From: Pseudomonas nitroreducens TX1
GTDB lineage: Bacteria; Pseudomonadota; Gammaproteobacteria; Pseudomonadales; Pseudomonadaceae
Direction: 5' to 3'
DNA: 40,172 bases
NCBI RefSeq assembly: GCF_000313755.1
Contig: NZ_AMZB01000087.1
Coordinates: 1 to 40,172, forward strand
Shown here: positions 17,674-25,371 of the stretch, one piece after another
Layout: every line of letters starts with the position of its first letter
Numbering within the stretch: the first letter of the stretch is position 1
The notes under the pieces: model-generated
Told to the model about the DNA's origin: nothing
What the model saw: the letters and a program-made list of their open reading frames with translations, nothing else
Database searches by the model: none
Made by a program: the position numbers and the translations under genes

Positions 17674-17931
17674 TCAGCGGTTGGCGGGCTTTTTGATGAC
17701 CCGCAGCGCCTGGCTGGACTGGTTGACGCATTCCTCGTAGTTGCCGGCCTTCTTCGCTTCTTCGGCCTTGGCGAGGTACTCATGGACTGCGTTGACCTTC
17801 ACACCGGTGGCGTTCGGGCTGGCGGTCTTGAGGAAGTCGTTGATCTGCTGCAGGTTGCCGTCGCACAGCGCGCTGTCGGCGAAAGCCGGTACGGAAAACA
17901 CCATGGCGAGCAGAAGGGCGTACTTTTTCAT
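17674..17931 (-). CDS. small exported protein of unknown function
   Basis: 85 aa. Signal peptide MKKYALLLAMVFSVPAFA, mature part starting DSALCDGNLQQIND. The mature chain of about 67 residues is helical and has two cysteines (in ALCDG and YEECVNQ) that could form a disulfide in the periplasm; the second half (LAKAEEAKKAGNYEECVNQSSQAL) looks like one TPR-type helix pair. Very strong ribosome site (AAGGAGAG) before the ATG. Ends at the 44-bp palindrome. Family not recognised; the signal peptide and cysteines point to the periplasm. Confidence 0.88.
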   Translation of the reverse strand: MKKYALLLAMVFSVPAFADSALCDGNLQQINDFLKTASPNATGVKVNAVHEYLAKAEEAKKAGNYEECVNQSSQALRVIKKPANR

Positions 17932-18074
17932 GCAACTCTCCTTGCATTCTCGAATGCCAATTTAGAAGAAGTTCGAAACTACGTTAGCTTGCTAAGTATC
18001 GACAAGCGACGGTTCTGCAAATTCACTTCGTTTCTGACGTTAGTCAGCAAACGGGCCATTTGCCGTGTCGCCGG

Positions 18075-18998
18075 TCAGATGGCGCTGAACTTCCGCTCCA
18101 GGCCCTGGCTGCGAAACTGCTCGATCACGTAGTCGATGAAGACCCGCGTCTTGGCCGGCAGCAGTTTCTGCGCCGCGTAGTACAGGGCAGTGTTGCCGGC
18201 GTCCACGTACCAGTCCGGCAGCACGCGCTGCAGCCGGCCGTCGTCCAGGTAGGGCACGGCGTGCTGCATGCTCACCAGGGTCACTCCCAGGCCCATCAAG
18301 GCGGCGACGCAGGCGGCTTCCGGGTCGCTGAAGGTCATCCGCTCCTTCAGCGCGATCGGCGCCTGGGCCTGCTGGCGGTTGGTCAGCGGCCAGGGGCGCA
18401 CGCGGCCGGTCTGCGGCGAGCGGATGCGGATGCCGTCGTGGCTCGGCAGGTCGGAGGGGTAGCGGATCGCCGGGCGGCTCTTCAGGTAGGCAGGGGAGGC
18501 CAGCAGCACCAGGTGCGCCGGGCACAGCTTGCGCGCCACCACGCCGGGTGGCAGCTCGAAGCCGCCGCCGATGGCCGCGTCGAAGCCCTCGGCGATGAGG
18601 TCGACCTGGCGGTTGTCGAAGTGCCAGTCCGGGCGGATCGCCGGGTAGCGCCCGAGGAAATCGCCCAGCAGCGGCAGGATGTAGTCGCGGCCGAACACCA
18701 GCCCCATGCTCACCTTCAACATGCCGCTGGGCTGGCCGTCGGCGCTGGCCAGGTTGGCGATTGCGCTCTGCAGGCTGGCGAGCCCGCCGCTGGCCTCAAG
18801 GAGAAATCGCTCGCCCGATTCGGTCAGGGCCAGGCTGCGGGTACTACGCTGAAACAGCCGCACACCCAGGTTGTTCTCCAGCCGCGCCACGTTCTTGCTC
18901 ACCGCCGCCGGGCTCAGGCCCAGACGCCGCGCGGCCGCGGCGAAGCTTCCGGCTTCGGCGCTGCGGACGAAGCACTCGATACTGATCAGGCTTTCCAT
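18075..18998 (-). CDS. LysR family transcriptional regulator (CrgA/AaeR-like)
   Basis: 307 aa from the ATG whose protein begins MESLISIECFVRSAEAGSFAAAARRLGLSPAAVSKNVARLENNLGVRLFQRS, the standard wHTH (1-60); an in-frame ATG six codons earlier (19016) is an alternative. The C-terminal domain (about 90-300) has GMLKVSMGLVFGRDYILPLLGDFLGRYPAIRPDW and MGLGVTLVSMQHAVPYLDDGRL, typical of the subgroup that represses or activates neighbouring oxidoreductases. The divergent SDR gene at 19120 is the natural target. The 121-base gap holds a weak inverted repeat at 19060-19076. No strong Shine-Dalgarno is evident for either start. Confidence 0.92.
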   Translation of the reverse strand: MESLISIECFVRSAEAGSFAAAARRLGLSPAAVSKNVARLENNLGVRLFQRSTRSLALTESGERFLLEASGGLASLQSAIANLASADGQPSGMLKVSMGLVFGRDYILPLLGDFLGRYPAIRPDWHFDNRQVDLIAEGFDAAIGGGFELPPGVVARKLCPAHLVLLASPAYLKSRPAIRYPSDLPSHDGIRIRSPQTGRVRPWPLTNRQQAQAPIALKERMTFSDPEAACVAALMGLGVTLVSMQHAVPYLDDGRLQRVLPDWYVDAGNTALYYAAQKLLPAKTRVFIDYVIEQFRSQGLERKFSAI

Positions 18999-19059
18999 GG
19001 GTGGTATTCCGGACATTTGGTATCGACTGAATATAGCGATTGCTGGCTACCGAGTAACG

Positions 19060-19076
19060 AGTTTCAGAGAGAAACT
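19060..19076. promoter_or_regulatory. candidate operator between LysR and SDR genes
   Basis: AGTTTC (19060-19065), spacer AGAGA, GAAACT (19071-19076), about 44 bases before the SDR start. It is a clean dyad in the shared promoter region, but the spacing is not the classic T-N11-A; it may simply be a hairpin. Confidence 0.3.
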
Positions 19077-19119
19077 GACCCCGGCGAACTTACTCCCCCA
19101 CTACTTTCGGAGATTCAAA

Positions 19120-19869
19120 ATGACCACCACCCCATCCCTCCAAGGCAAGGTCGCTTTCGTCCAAGGCGGCTCCCGCGGCATCGGCGCCGCCATCGTCCAG
19201 CGCCTGGCCCGTGAAGGCGCCGCCGTGGCCTTCACCTACGTCAGCTCGGCGCAGAAGGCCGAAGACCTCGCCGCCAGTATCGAAGCCGCCGGCGGCCGCG
19301 CACTGGCACTCAAGGCCGACAGCGGCGACGCGGCCTCCGTGCAGAGCGCCATCGACACCGCGGCCCAGCGACTGGGCGGCATCGACATCCTGGTGAACAA
19401 TGCCGGCGTGCTGGCCATCGCCCCGGTGGAAGAGTTCAGCCTGGAAGACCTCGACCGCACCCTGGCGGTGAACGTGCGCAGCGTCTTCGTCGCCACCCAG
19501 GCCGCCGCGCGGCACATGGGGCAGGGCGGGCGCGTCATCACCATCGGCAGCACCAACGCCGATCGCATGCCCTTCGGTGGTGGCGCCGTCTACGCCATGA
19601 GCAAGTCGGCCATCGTCGGCCTGACCAAGGGCCTGGCCCGCGACCTTGGCCCGCGCGGCATCACCGTGAACAACGTGCAGCCCGGCCCGGTGGACACCGA
19701 CATGAACCCGGCGGACAGCGACTTCGCGGCTTCCCTGATGGATCTGATGGCGGTCGGTCGTTACGGCCGTGCGGAAGAAGTCGCCGCCTTCGTCGCCTAC
19801 CTGGCGGGCCCGGAAGCCGGCTACATCACCGGCGCCAGCCTGACCATCGACGGCGGCTTCGGGGCCTGA
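19120..19869 (+). CDS. short-chain dehydrogenase/reductase (classical SDR)
   Basis: 249 aa, the normal size for a classical SDR. NAD(P)-binding Gly motif GGSRGIG (16-22), NNAG (93-96), catalytic Ser144 (GSTNAD), Tyr158 and Lys162 in YAMSK. The C-terminal NNVQPGPVDTDMNPAD and ITGASLTIDGGFGA are as in FabG-like 3-oxoacyl reductases and related SDRs, so NADP(H)-dependent reduction of a ketone or alcohol is expected, with unknown substrate. ATG 19120 is backed by GGAGA just upstream; the longer frame would run through the divergent promoter. It is divergent from the LysR gene, a common regulator/SDR arrangement. Confidence 0.93.
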   Translation: MTTTPSLQGKVAFVQGGSRGIGAAIVQRLAREGAAVAFTYVSSAQKAEDLAASIEAAGGRALALKADSGDAASVQSAIDTAAQRLGGIDILVNNAGVLAIAPVEEFSLEDLDRTLAVNVRSVFVATQAAARHMGQGGRVITIGSTNADRMPFGGGAVYAMSKSAIVGLTKGLARDLGPRGITVNNVQPGPVDTDMNPADSDFAASLMDLMAVGRYGRAEEVAAFVAYLAGPEAGYITGASLTIDGGFGA

Positions 19870-19900
19870 TTGGCCGTTGATGACCGCAGCGCGGCCGGGC

Positions 19901-20989
19901 TCAGGCCCGGTCGCGGCTCTGGATGTTCCAGTGCCCGGAGGTGGCGGCGAGCTTTTCCGAAAGCATCTCCACCTGTTCGTACAGACGCAGGGTGAGCCAG
20001 TAGAAGCCCTGCTTCTCGAAGGAGTCGGTCAGGTTGTGCGGCCGCGCCGGCAGGTTGTCCAGGCCCTGGCAGGCCTGCACCAGCTTGCTGGTACGGCTGA
20101 ACTTCAAGGCGTGGGCCGATTGCAGCAGCAGGCGGGCAATAATCTGTCGGTGCGTGTCGAGGCTGGCCGGCACCGGTTCTATCTCCCCGGCCTCGGCGGC
20201 GAACTGCCGCGAGGCGATCAGCGACTCCAGCGTGCCCATGATTGCGCGGTGGATGCGCTGGAGGATTTCCAGCTCGCGCAGGGGCATCGCGGTCTCCTTC
20301 GACACCGGGCCCAGGTGGGCGCGAGAGGCCACCAGACGGTGATCCAGTTCCTCCAACTGGCGGGCGAAATGTTCGGGGGTGAAGTCGTGGTTGGACGACA
20401 ACTGCCCGTACATCCGCGCGCAGGCCCGCAGGTTGTCCGAGAGCAGGTAGCGCCAGACGTAGACTGCCCGCAACGGGTAGATCTGCGAGAACAGCAGGGC
20501 CACGGCGACGCCGATCAGCACGTTGGCCGAACGCCACAGGCCTTCGGTGAAGCCGGTTTCACCGGGGCCGGCGACGATGCACAGGGTGATCCCGGCCAGC
20601 AGAGCCACGTAGCCGGGCCGCCGGATCGCGAAGAAGGCCGAGGCGGCCCCCAGCACGGACATCAGCAGGTAGGTGAGGGTGAGCGATCGGGTCTGGTCGT
20701 AGACCGCGATCACGCACAAGCCCAGCGCCGCGCCGGCCAGGGTGCCCATCACCCGCTCGTAGGACTTGCCGCGGATCGTCCCCTGGTGCACCAGCCCGCC
20801 CATCACCACCAGCACCGTGACCGAGGCCCAGAGACCGTGGGGAAGCTTCAGCGCGCTGGTGATCAGCATCGAGGCGAACAGCGCGAGGCCGACCCGCACG
20901 CAATGGATCCAGGCGGCATAGCGATAGCGGGTATAGGGGTTGGCCAGGCGGCGGAAGGGCAGGCTGAGGATCGAGGGTTGCTTCGCCAA
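19901..20989 (-). CDS. FUSC-family inner-membrane protein
   Basis: 362 aa. Six clustered membrane segments in the N-terminal half (about 28-170: CVRVGLALFASMLIT, LWASVTVLVVMGGLV, VMGTLAGAALGLCVIAV, LTYLLMSVLGAASAFFA, VALLAGITLCIVAG, VLIGVAVALLFSQIY), then a soluble helical tail of about 185 residues. This matches half of the FUSC/aromatic acid exporter (AaeB/YccS-like) family, in which longer members have two such halves. The motif VHQGTIRGKSYERVMGTLAG is family-typical. The start is TTG (20987-20989) with GGAG 6 bases upstream; no in-frame ATG lies nearby. Probable role is efflux or envelope homeostasis; the substrate is unknown. Convergent with the SDR gene. Confidence 0.85.
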   Translation of the reverse strand: MAKQPSILSLPFRRLANPYTRYRYAAWIHCVRVGLALFASMLITSALKLPHGLWASVTVLVVMGGLVHQGTIRGKSYERVMGTLAGAALGLCVIAVYDQTRSLTLTYLLMSVLGAASAFFAIRRPGYVALLAGITLCIVAGPGETGFTEGLWRSANVLIGVAVALLFSQIYPLRAVYVWRYLLSDNLRACARMYGQLSSNHDFTPEHFARQLEELDHRLVASRAHLGPVSKETAMPLRELEILQRIHRAIMGTLESLIASRQFAAEAGEIEPVPASLDTHRQIIARLLLQSAHALKFSRTSKLVQACQGLDNLPARPHNLTDSFEKQGFYWLTLRLYEQVEMLSEKLAATSGHWNIQSRDRA

Positions 20990-21173
20990 GGCGGGCTCCG
21001 ATGGTGATGGTCGGGGAAAGGGTAGCCGTTTCGGCCGGAGTGGACCTGCGGTGGATCATCCGCAGACCCGCCGAACGGGCAGCTGCGGGCACGCCGATAG
21101 AAATTGCACCGCAAGCGCTGGTTCCGCTTCGTCGGTGTTCGCTAGAATCCCGGACTTTTTCGCGCAGGGACCG

Positions 21174-21203
21174 CGTGAGTCCATCAGCCCGTGAGTCCAT
21201 CAG
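21174..21203 (+). repeat. tandem 14-base direct repeat in the mucR leader
   Basis: CGTGAGTCCATCAG occurs at 21174-21187 and again at 21190-21203, with two bases in between (16-base period), ending 9 bases before the ATG at 21213. It takes the place of a normal ribosome site; only a weak AGAG follows. Confidence 0.6.
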
Positions 21204-21212
21204 AGAGTCCCC

Positions 21213-23276
21213 ATGCTTGCCGGTAGTTACGATCCCGCCCTCGTCCTGATTTCGCTGTGCGTCGCCATGCTGGCGTCCTACACGGCCCTGGATCTGGCCG
21301 GGCGCATCGCGACCACCCGCGGCTGGCCGGTGCTGCTGTGGATCGGCGGCGGCGGGGTGGCGCTGGGCATCGGTGTTTGGTCGATGCACTTCATCGGCAT
21401 GCTCGCCTTCAGTCTGCCGATCCCGCTGGGCTATGACCTCACCCTGACCCTGCTGTCGCTGGCCATCGCGGTGCTCAGCTCCGCCTTTGCCCTGGCCCTG
21501 GTCAGCCAGGACCGCCTGCCGCTCTGGCAACTGGTCTGCGGCGCCTTGGCCATGGGCACAGGGATCAGTTGCATGCATTACCTGGGCATGTACGCGATGC
21601 TCATGCAGCCAGGTATCGACTACGACCCGACGCTGTTCGGCCTGTCTCTGCTGATCGCCGTGGCGGCTTCCGGCGCCGCGCTGTGGATCGCCTTCAAACT
21701 GCGGCAGAACACGCCCTACGTGCGCCTGGCCCGTGCTGGCGCGGCGCTGGTGATGGGTGTGGCGATAGTCGGCATGCACTACACCGGCATGGCCGCCGCG
21801 CGCTTTCCCGAGGGCAGTTTCTGTGGCGCGTCACCCAATGGCCTGGACAGCGACTGGCTGGCGCTGCTGATCATCATCGTCACCCTGGCGGTGATCGGCA
21901 TCGCGCTGCTCACCTCGGTACTGGACGCACGCCTGGAGTCGCGCACGGCGCAGCTCACCTCGTCGCTGGCGCAGGCCAACCAGGAGCTGACCCAGCTCGC
22001 CCTGCACGACAACCTCACGCGCCTGCCCAACCGCATCCTGCTGGAGGATCGCATCGAGCAGATGATCGCCAAGGTGCAGCGTGGCGGCGGGTATTTCGCG
22101 CTGATGTTCCTCGACCTCGACGGCTTCAAGCCGGTCAACGATGCCTTCGGCCACCATGTTGGCGACCTGTTGCTCAAGGCCGTGGCCCAGCGCCTGCGCG
22201 ACAGCCTGCGCAGCGAAGACACCGTGGCGCGCATTGGCGGTGACGAATTCGTGGTGCTCGCCGAACTGGCCGAGGCCGAGGACGCGGTGACCGTCGCCGG
22301 GCAGCAGATCAGCCTGCTGGCCCAGCCGTTCCAGGTGGCCGGGCAGGAGCTGCGCATCGCCGCCAGTGTCGGCATCGTGGTCTATCCCGGCGACGGCGCC
22401 AGCCAGCAGGAACTGCTGCGCAACGCCGACGCGGCGATGTACCACGCCAAGGGCAACGGCAAGAATGGCTACAGCTTCTTCGAGCAGTCGATGAACACCA
22501 ACGCGCGCAACCATCTGCAGTTGCTGCACGACCTGCGCGCGGCCCTGGAACGCCATGAGTTCACCCTGCATTACCAGCCCAAGTTCGCCGCCAGTGGCGA
22601 GCCCATCGGCGCCGAGGCGTTGCTGCGCTGGCAGCATCCGCAGCGCGGCCTGCTGATGCCCGATACCTTCATTACCCTGGCCGAGCGCACCGGGCTGATC
22701 ATTCCCATCGGCGACTGGGTGCTGGACGAGGCCTGCCGGCAGATGCGCGAGTGGTACCTGCAGGGCCACGAAAACTGGCGCGTGGCGGTGAACCTCTCGG
22801 CACTGCAGTTCTGCCATGCCGCCCTGGTGCAGTCGGTGGCCGACGCGCTGCAGCGCCACCAGTTGCCGGCGCGCTGCCTGACCCTGGAGATCACCGAGAC
22901 CACGGCGATGCGCGATGCCGATTCCAGCCTGGAAATCCTCGGCAGGCTGTCGGACATGGGCGTGGACCTGTCCATCGACGATTTTGGCACCGGCTACTCC
23001 AGCCTGCTGTACCTCAAGCGCCTGCCGGCCAACGAGCTGAAGATCGACCGCGGCTTCGTCCGTGACCTGGAACAGGACAGCGACGACGCCGCCATCGTCT
23101 CGGCCATCGTTGCCCTGGGCCAGGCGCTGGACCTGCGGATCGTCGCCGAAGGGGTGGAAACCTCCGGCCAGCAGACCTTCCTCACCCGGCTGGGCTGCGA
23201 CTCGCTGCAGGGTTTCCTGCTCGGCAAGCCGGTGCCGGCCGAGCATTTCCTCGAGCGCCTCGGCGCTCAGGCCTGA
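21213..23276 (+). CDS. mucR: MucR-like MHYT-GGDEF-EAL c-di-GMP signalling protein
   Basis: 687 aa, close to P. aeruginosa MucR (685). Domains: seven-helix MHYT sensor (about 8-235) with three motifs, MHFIGM (58-63), MHYLGM (121-126) and MHYTGM (188-193), thought to bind copper or sense a diatomic gas; GGDEF diguanylate cyclase (about 262-425) with GGDEF at 342-346 and an I-site RSED at 333-336; EAL phosphodiesterase (about 440-680) with EALLRW (468-473), DDFGTGYSS and ELKIDRGF. The catalytic motifs appear intact, so it may make or break c-di-GMP. P. aeruginosa MucR controls alginate and nitrate-induced dispersal. The 14-base direct repeat in the leader is unusual. The longer paralogue NbdA has the same layout, so the name carries some doubt. 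Confidence 0.85.
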   Translation: MLAGSYDPALVLISLCVAMLASYTALDLAGRIATTRGWPVLLWIGGGGVALGIGVWSMHFIGMLAFSLPIPLGYDLTLTLLSLAIAVLSSAFALALVSQDRLPLWQLVCGALAMGTGISCMHYLGMYAMLMQPGIDYDPTLFGLSLLIAVAASGAALWIAFKLRQNTPYVRLARAGAALVMGVAIVGMHYTGMAAARFPEGSFCGASPNGLDSDWLALLIIIVTLAVIGIALLTSVLDARLESRTAQLTSSLAQANQELTQLALHDNLTRLPNRILLEDRIEQMIAKVQRGGGYFALMFLDLDGFKPVNDAFGHHVGDLLLKAVAQRLRDSLRSEDTVARIGGDEFVVLAELAEAEDAVTVAGQQISLLAQPFQVAGQELRIAASVGIVVYPGDGASQQELLRNADAAMYHAKGNGKNGYSFFEQSMNTNARNHLQLLHDLRAALERHEFTLHYQPKFAASGEPIGAEALLRWQHPQRGLLMPDTFITLAERTGLIIPIGDWVLDEACRQMREWYLQGHENWRVAVNLSALQFCHAALVQSVADALQRHQLPARCLTLEITETTAMRDADSSLEILGRLSDMGVDLSIDDFGTGYSSLLYLKRLPANELKIDRGFVRDLEQDSDDAAIVSAIVALGQALDLRIVAEGVETSGQQTFLTRLGCDSLQGFLLGKPVPAEHFLERLGAQA

Positions 23277-23284
23277 GCCCGACG

Positions 23285-24145
23285 CTACACGGCTAGCGCT
23301 GCCAGTTGCGCGCACAGCTCGCGCAATTGCTCGCACAGGCTGCGACCGGCACTGCCCAGTTCCGGGCGCGCATAAAGCGCCAGTTCCAGTCCCTCGATGG
23401 GTGCGAAACCTTCCTCGGCGGTCAGCACACGGTGACCTTCATGGCGGCCGCGCAAAGGCAGCAGGCTGACGCCCATGCCCGCCGCTACTGCCGCTGAAAG
23501 ACTGGCCAGGCTGGCGCTGCTGTAGCTGATGCGCCAGCGCCGGCCGCTGGCTTCGAGGGCGTGGATCATCTCCTGGCGATACAGCGCCCCCAGTGGGAAC
23601 ACCACCAGCGGCAACGGGTCGCGGGCGGCGGCAGGGGTTGCCGCGCTGTCCTGCCAAGCCAGGGGTTCGGGCCAGTGGGCGAGGCAGTCGCTGTCCGCGC
23701 CCCATTGCTTGACCAGCGCCAGGTCCAGCTCGCCGCTGCGGTACTGGCGCAGCAGTTCCTGGCTGAGTCCGCTGGACACCTCCAGGCGCAGCCGCGGCCG
23801 TTCGGCACTGAAGGCCGCCAGCAGCGGCATCATCCGTTCGCCGGCAAAGTCCTCGGGCATCCCCAGGCGCAACACGCCCTCGCTGTGCTCGCTGCTCAGC
23901 GCCTCGCGCGCTTCCGAGCCCAGTTCGAGAATGCGCCGGGCATAACCCAGCAGCCTTTCCCCCTGTTCGGTGGGCAGCACCTGGCGCTGGCTGCGATCCA
24001 GCAGGCGGCAGTCCAGGCTCTGCTCCAGCCGCAGGATCTGCTGGCTGACGGTGGATTGGGTGAGGTGCAGAAGCTCGGCGGCGCGGGTGAAGTTGCCGGC
24101 ATCCACCACCATCACGAAGCTGCGCAGCAGGTTCGGATCAAGCAT
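23285..24145 (-). CDS. LysR family transcriptional regulator
   Basis: 286 aa starting MLDPNLLRSFVMVVDAGNFTRAAELLHLTQSTVSQQILRLEQSLDCRLLDRSQRQVLPTEQG, a standard wHTH (1-62). The ATG at 24145 has GTGGGA in front; a GTG four codons earlier (24157) is an alternative. The C-terminal domain has GVLRLGMPEDFAGERMMPLLAAFSAERPRLRLEV and SAAVAAGMGVSLLPL. It is divergent from the ankyrin-deaminase-MFS genes, which it probably controls. The 109-base gap holds CTGAAA (24157-24162) and TTTCAG (24180-24185) as a spaced dyad and TGCATGCA (24209-24216). It ends 8 bases after the convergent mucR gene. Confidence 0.92.
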   Translation of the reverse strand: MLDPNLLRSFVMVVDAGNFTRAAELLHLTQSTVSQQILRLEQSLDCRLLDRSQRQVLPTEQGERLLGYARRILELGSEAREALSSEHSEGVLRLGMPEDFAGERMMPLLAAFSAERPRLRLEVSSGLSQELLRQYRSGELDLALVKQWGADSDCLAHWPEPLAWQDSAATPAAARDPLPLVVFPLGALYRQEMIHALEASGRRWRISYSSASLASLSAAVAAGMGVSLLPLRGRHEGHRVLTAEEGFAPIEGLELALYARPELGSAGRSLCEQLRELCAQLAALAV

Positions 24146-24254
24146 TTCGATTCCCACTGAAAGTCATGTTTCTATTTAATTTCAGCATAGAACGTCCCTT
24201 CGTCATACTGCATGCATCGATTAGAGGCACGACAGCCAACACGGGGGAGCGCCG

Positions 24255-24890
24255 ATGGATATGCCGACTGTTCAGACCGAAGACGTGCACAGCCGCGCGG
24301 CCGCTGACGCGCTGCTGGGCGCGGCCAGTCACGGGCGCGACGCCGAGGTGGCGGCCCTGCTCAAACGCGGCGTACCCGTAGATGTCATCGACGGGCAGGG
24401 GAATACGCCGCTGTTGCTCGCCACCGCTGGCAACCGTGTGGAAGTCGCACGGCTGCTGATTGCCGCTGGCGCCGACGTCAACCGGCAGAACCGCCTCCAC
24501 GACAGCGCCTACCTGCTGGCCGGTGCGGCCGGGCGTCTGGAAATCCTTCAGCTGACCCTGGCCCACGGCGCCGACCTGCGCAGCACCAACCGCTACGGCG
24601 GCACGGCGCTGATCCCGGCCTGCGAGCGCGGCCATGTGGAGGTGGTAGCGATGCTGCTCCAGGCTGGCGTCGACCCCGATCACGTCAACCAGCTGGGCTG
24701 GACCGGGCTGCTCGAAGCCATCCTGCTCAGCGACGGCGGCCCGCGCCACCAGGCCATCGTCAAACTACTCATAGAAGCCGGGGCGAACCTGAACCTGGCC
24801 GACAACGACGGCGTCACGCCGCTGCAACACGCCCGCCAGCGCAACCAGACCAGCATCGCCAGGATGCTGGAAGCCGCCGGCGCGCATTGA
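24255..24890 (+). CDS. ankyrin repeat protein
   Basis: 211 aa, with about five ankyrin repeats of 33 residues: ALLGAASHGRDAEVAALLKRGVPVDVIDGQ, NTPLLLATAGNRVEVARLLIAAGADVNRQN, SAYLLAGAAGRLEILQLTLAHGADLRSTN, GTALIPACERGHVEVVAMLLQAGVDPDHVN, and a last LLEAILLSDGGPRHQAIVKLLIEAGANLNLAD with the extra VTPLQHARQRN cap. There is no signal peptide, so the protein is cytosolic. Ankyrin proteins act as protein-binding scaffolds; the partner is unknown. It is the first gene of a three-gene unit (26 bases before the deaminase), divergent from a LysR regulator. Good ribosome site GGGGGAGC. Confidence 0.9.
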   Translation: MDMPTVQTEDVHSRAAADALLGAASHGRDAEVAALLKRGVPVDVIDGQGNTPLLLATAGNRVEVARLLIAAGADVNRQNRLHDSAYLLAGAAGRLEILQLTLAHGADLRSTNRYGGTALIPACERGHVEVVAMLLQAGVDPDHVNQLGWTGLLEAILLSDGGPRHQAIVKLLIEAGANLNLADNDGVTPLQHARQRNQTSIARMLEAAGAH

Positions 24891-24915
24891 TCGAACCGAT
24901 TCGCTGGAAACTGCC

Positions 24916-25371
24916 ATGTCACACGAAGTCTTCATGCGCGAGGCCCTGCAACTGGCCCGCGAAAACATCGAGGCCGGTGGCCGCCCGTTCGGCGCCGTGC
25001 TGGTCAAGGACGGGCGGGTGATCGCCCGCGCCGCCAATTCCATTCACGTGGATTTCGACCCCACCGCCCACGCGGAGCTGCTGGCGATCCGCCGCGCCTC
25101 GGCGGCGCTGGGCAGCTCGCGCCTGGATGGCTGCGTGATCTACGCCAGCGGCCACCCTTGCCCGATGTGCCTGGCGGCCATGCACCTGTGCGGCGTGGAG
25201 GGCGCGTACTTCGCCTATTCCAATGACGATGGGGAGCCCTTCGGCCTGTCCACCTCGGCGGTCTATCAGCAGATGACGCAGCCGCCGCAGTGGCAATCCG
25301 TACCACTGCGCCTTCTGCGTCCAAGCGGCGAGGACAGTCTTTACAACGCTTGGCAGGAGCACCACTCGTGA
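24916..25371 (+). CDS. nucleoside/nucleobase deaminase (CDA superfamily, guanine/cytosine deaminase-like)
   Basis: 151 aa. Zinc site H-A-E (His52, Glu54 in TAHAELLAI) and PCPMC (Cys82, Cys85), the signature of the cytidine deaminase superfamily. The N-terminal EALQLARENIEAGGRPFGAVLVKDGRVIARAANS and the C-terminal NDDGEPFGLSTSAVYQQM place it with the nucleobase deaminases such as guanine deaminase GuaD rather than with tRNA adenosine deaminase TadA. Substrate (guanine, a pterin, or another amino-heterocycle) not determined. It lies 26 bases after the ankyrin gene, and its TGA overlaps the GTG start of the MFS gene, so the two are translationally linked. Confidence 0.93.
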   Translation: MSHEVFMREALQLARENIEAGGRPFGAVLVKDGRVIARAANSIHVDFDPTAHAELLAIRRASAALGSSRLDGCVIYASGHPCPMCLAAMHLCGVEGAYFAYSNDDGEPFGLSTSAVYQQMTQPPQWQSVPLRLLRPSGEDSLYNAWQEHHS

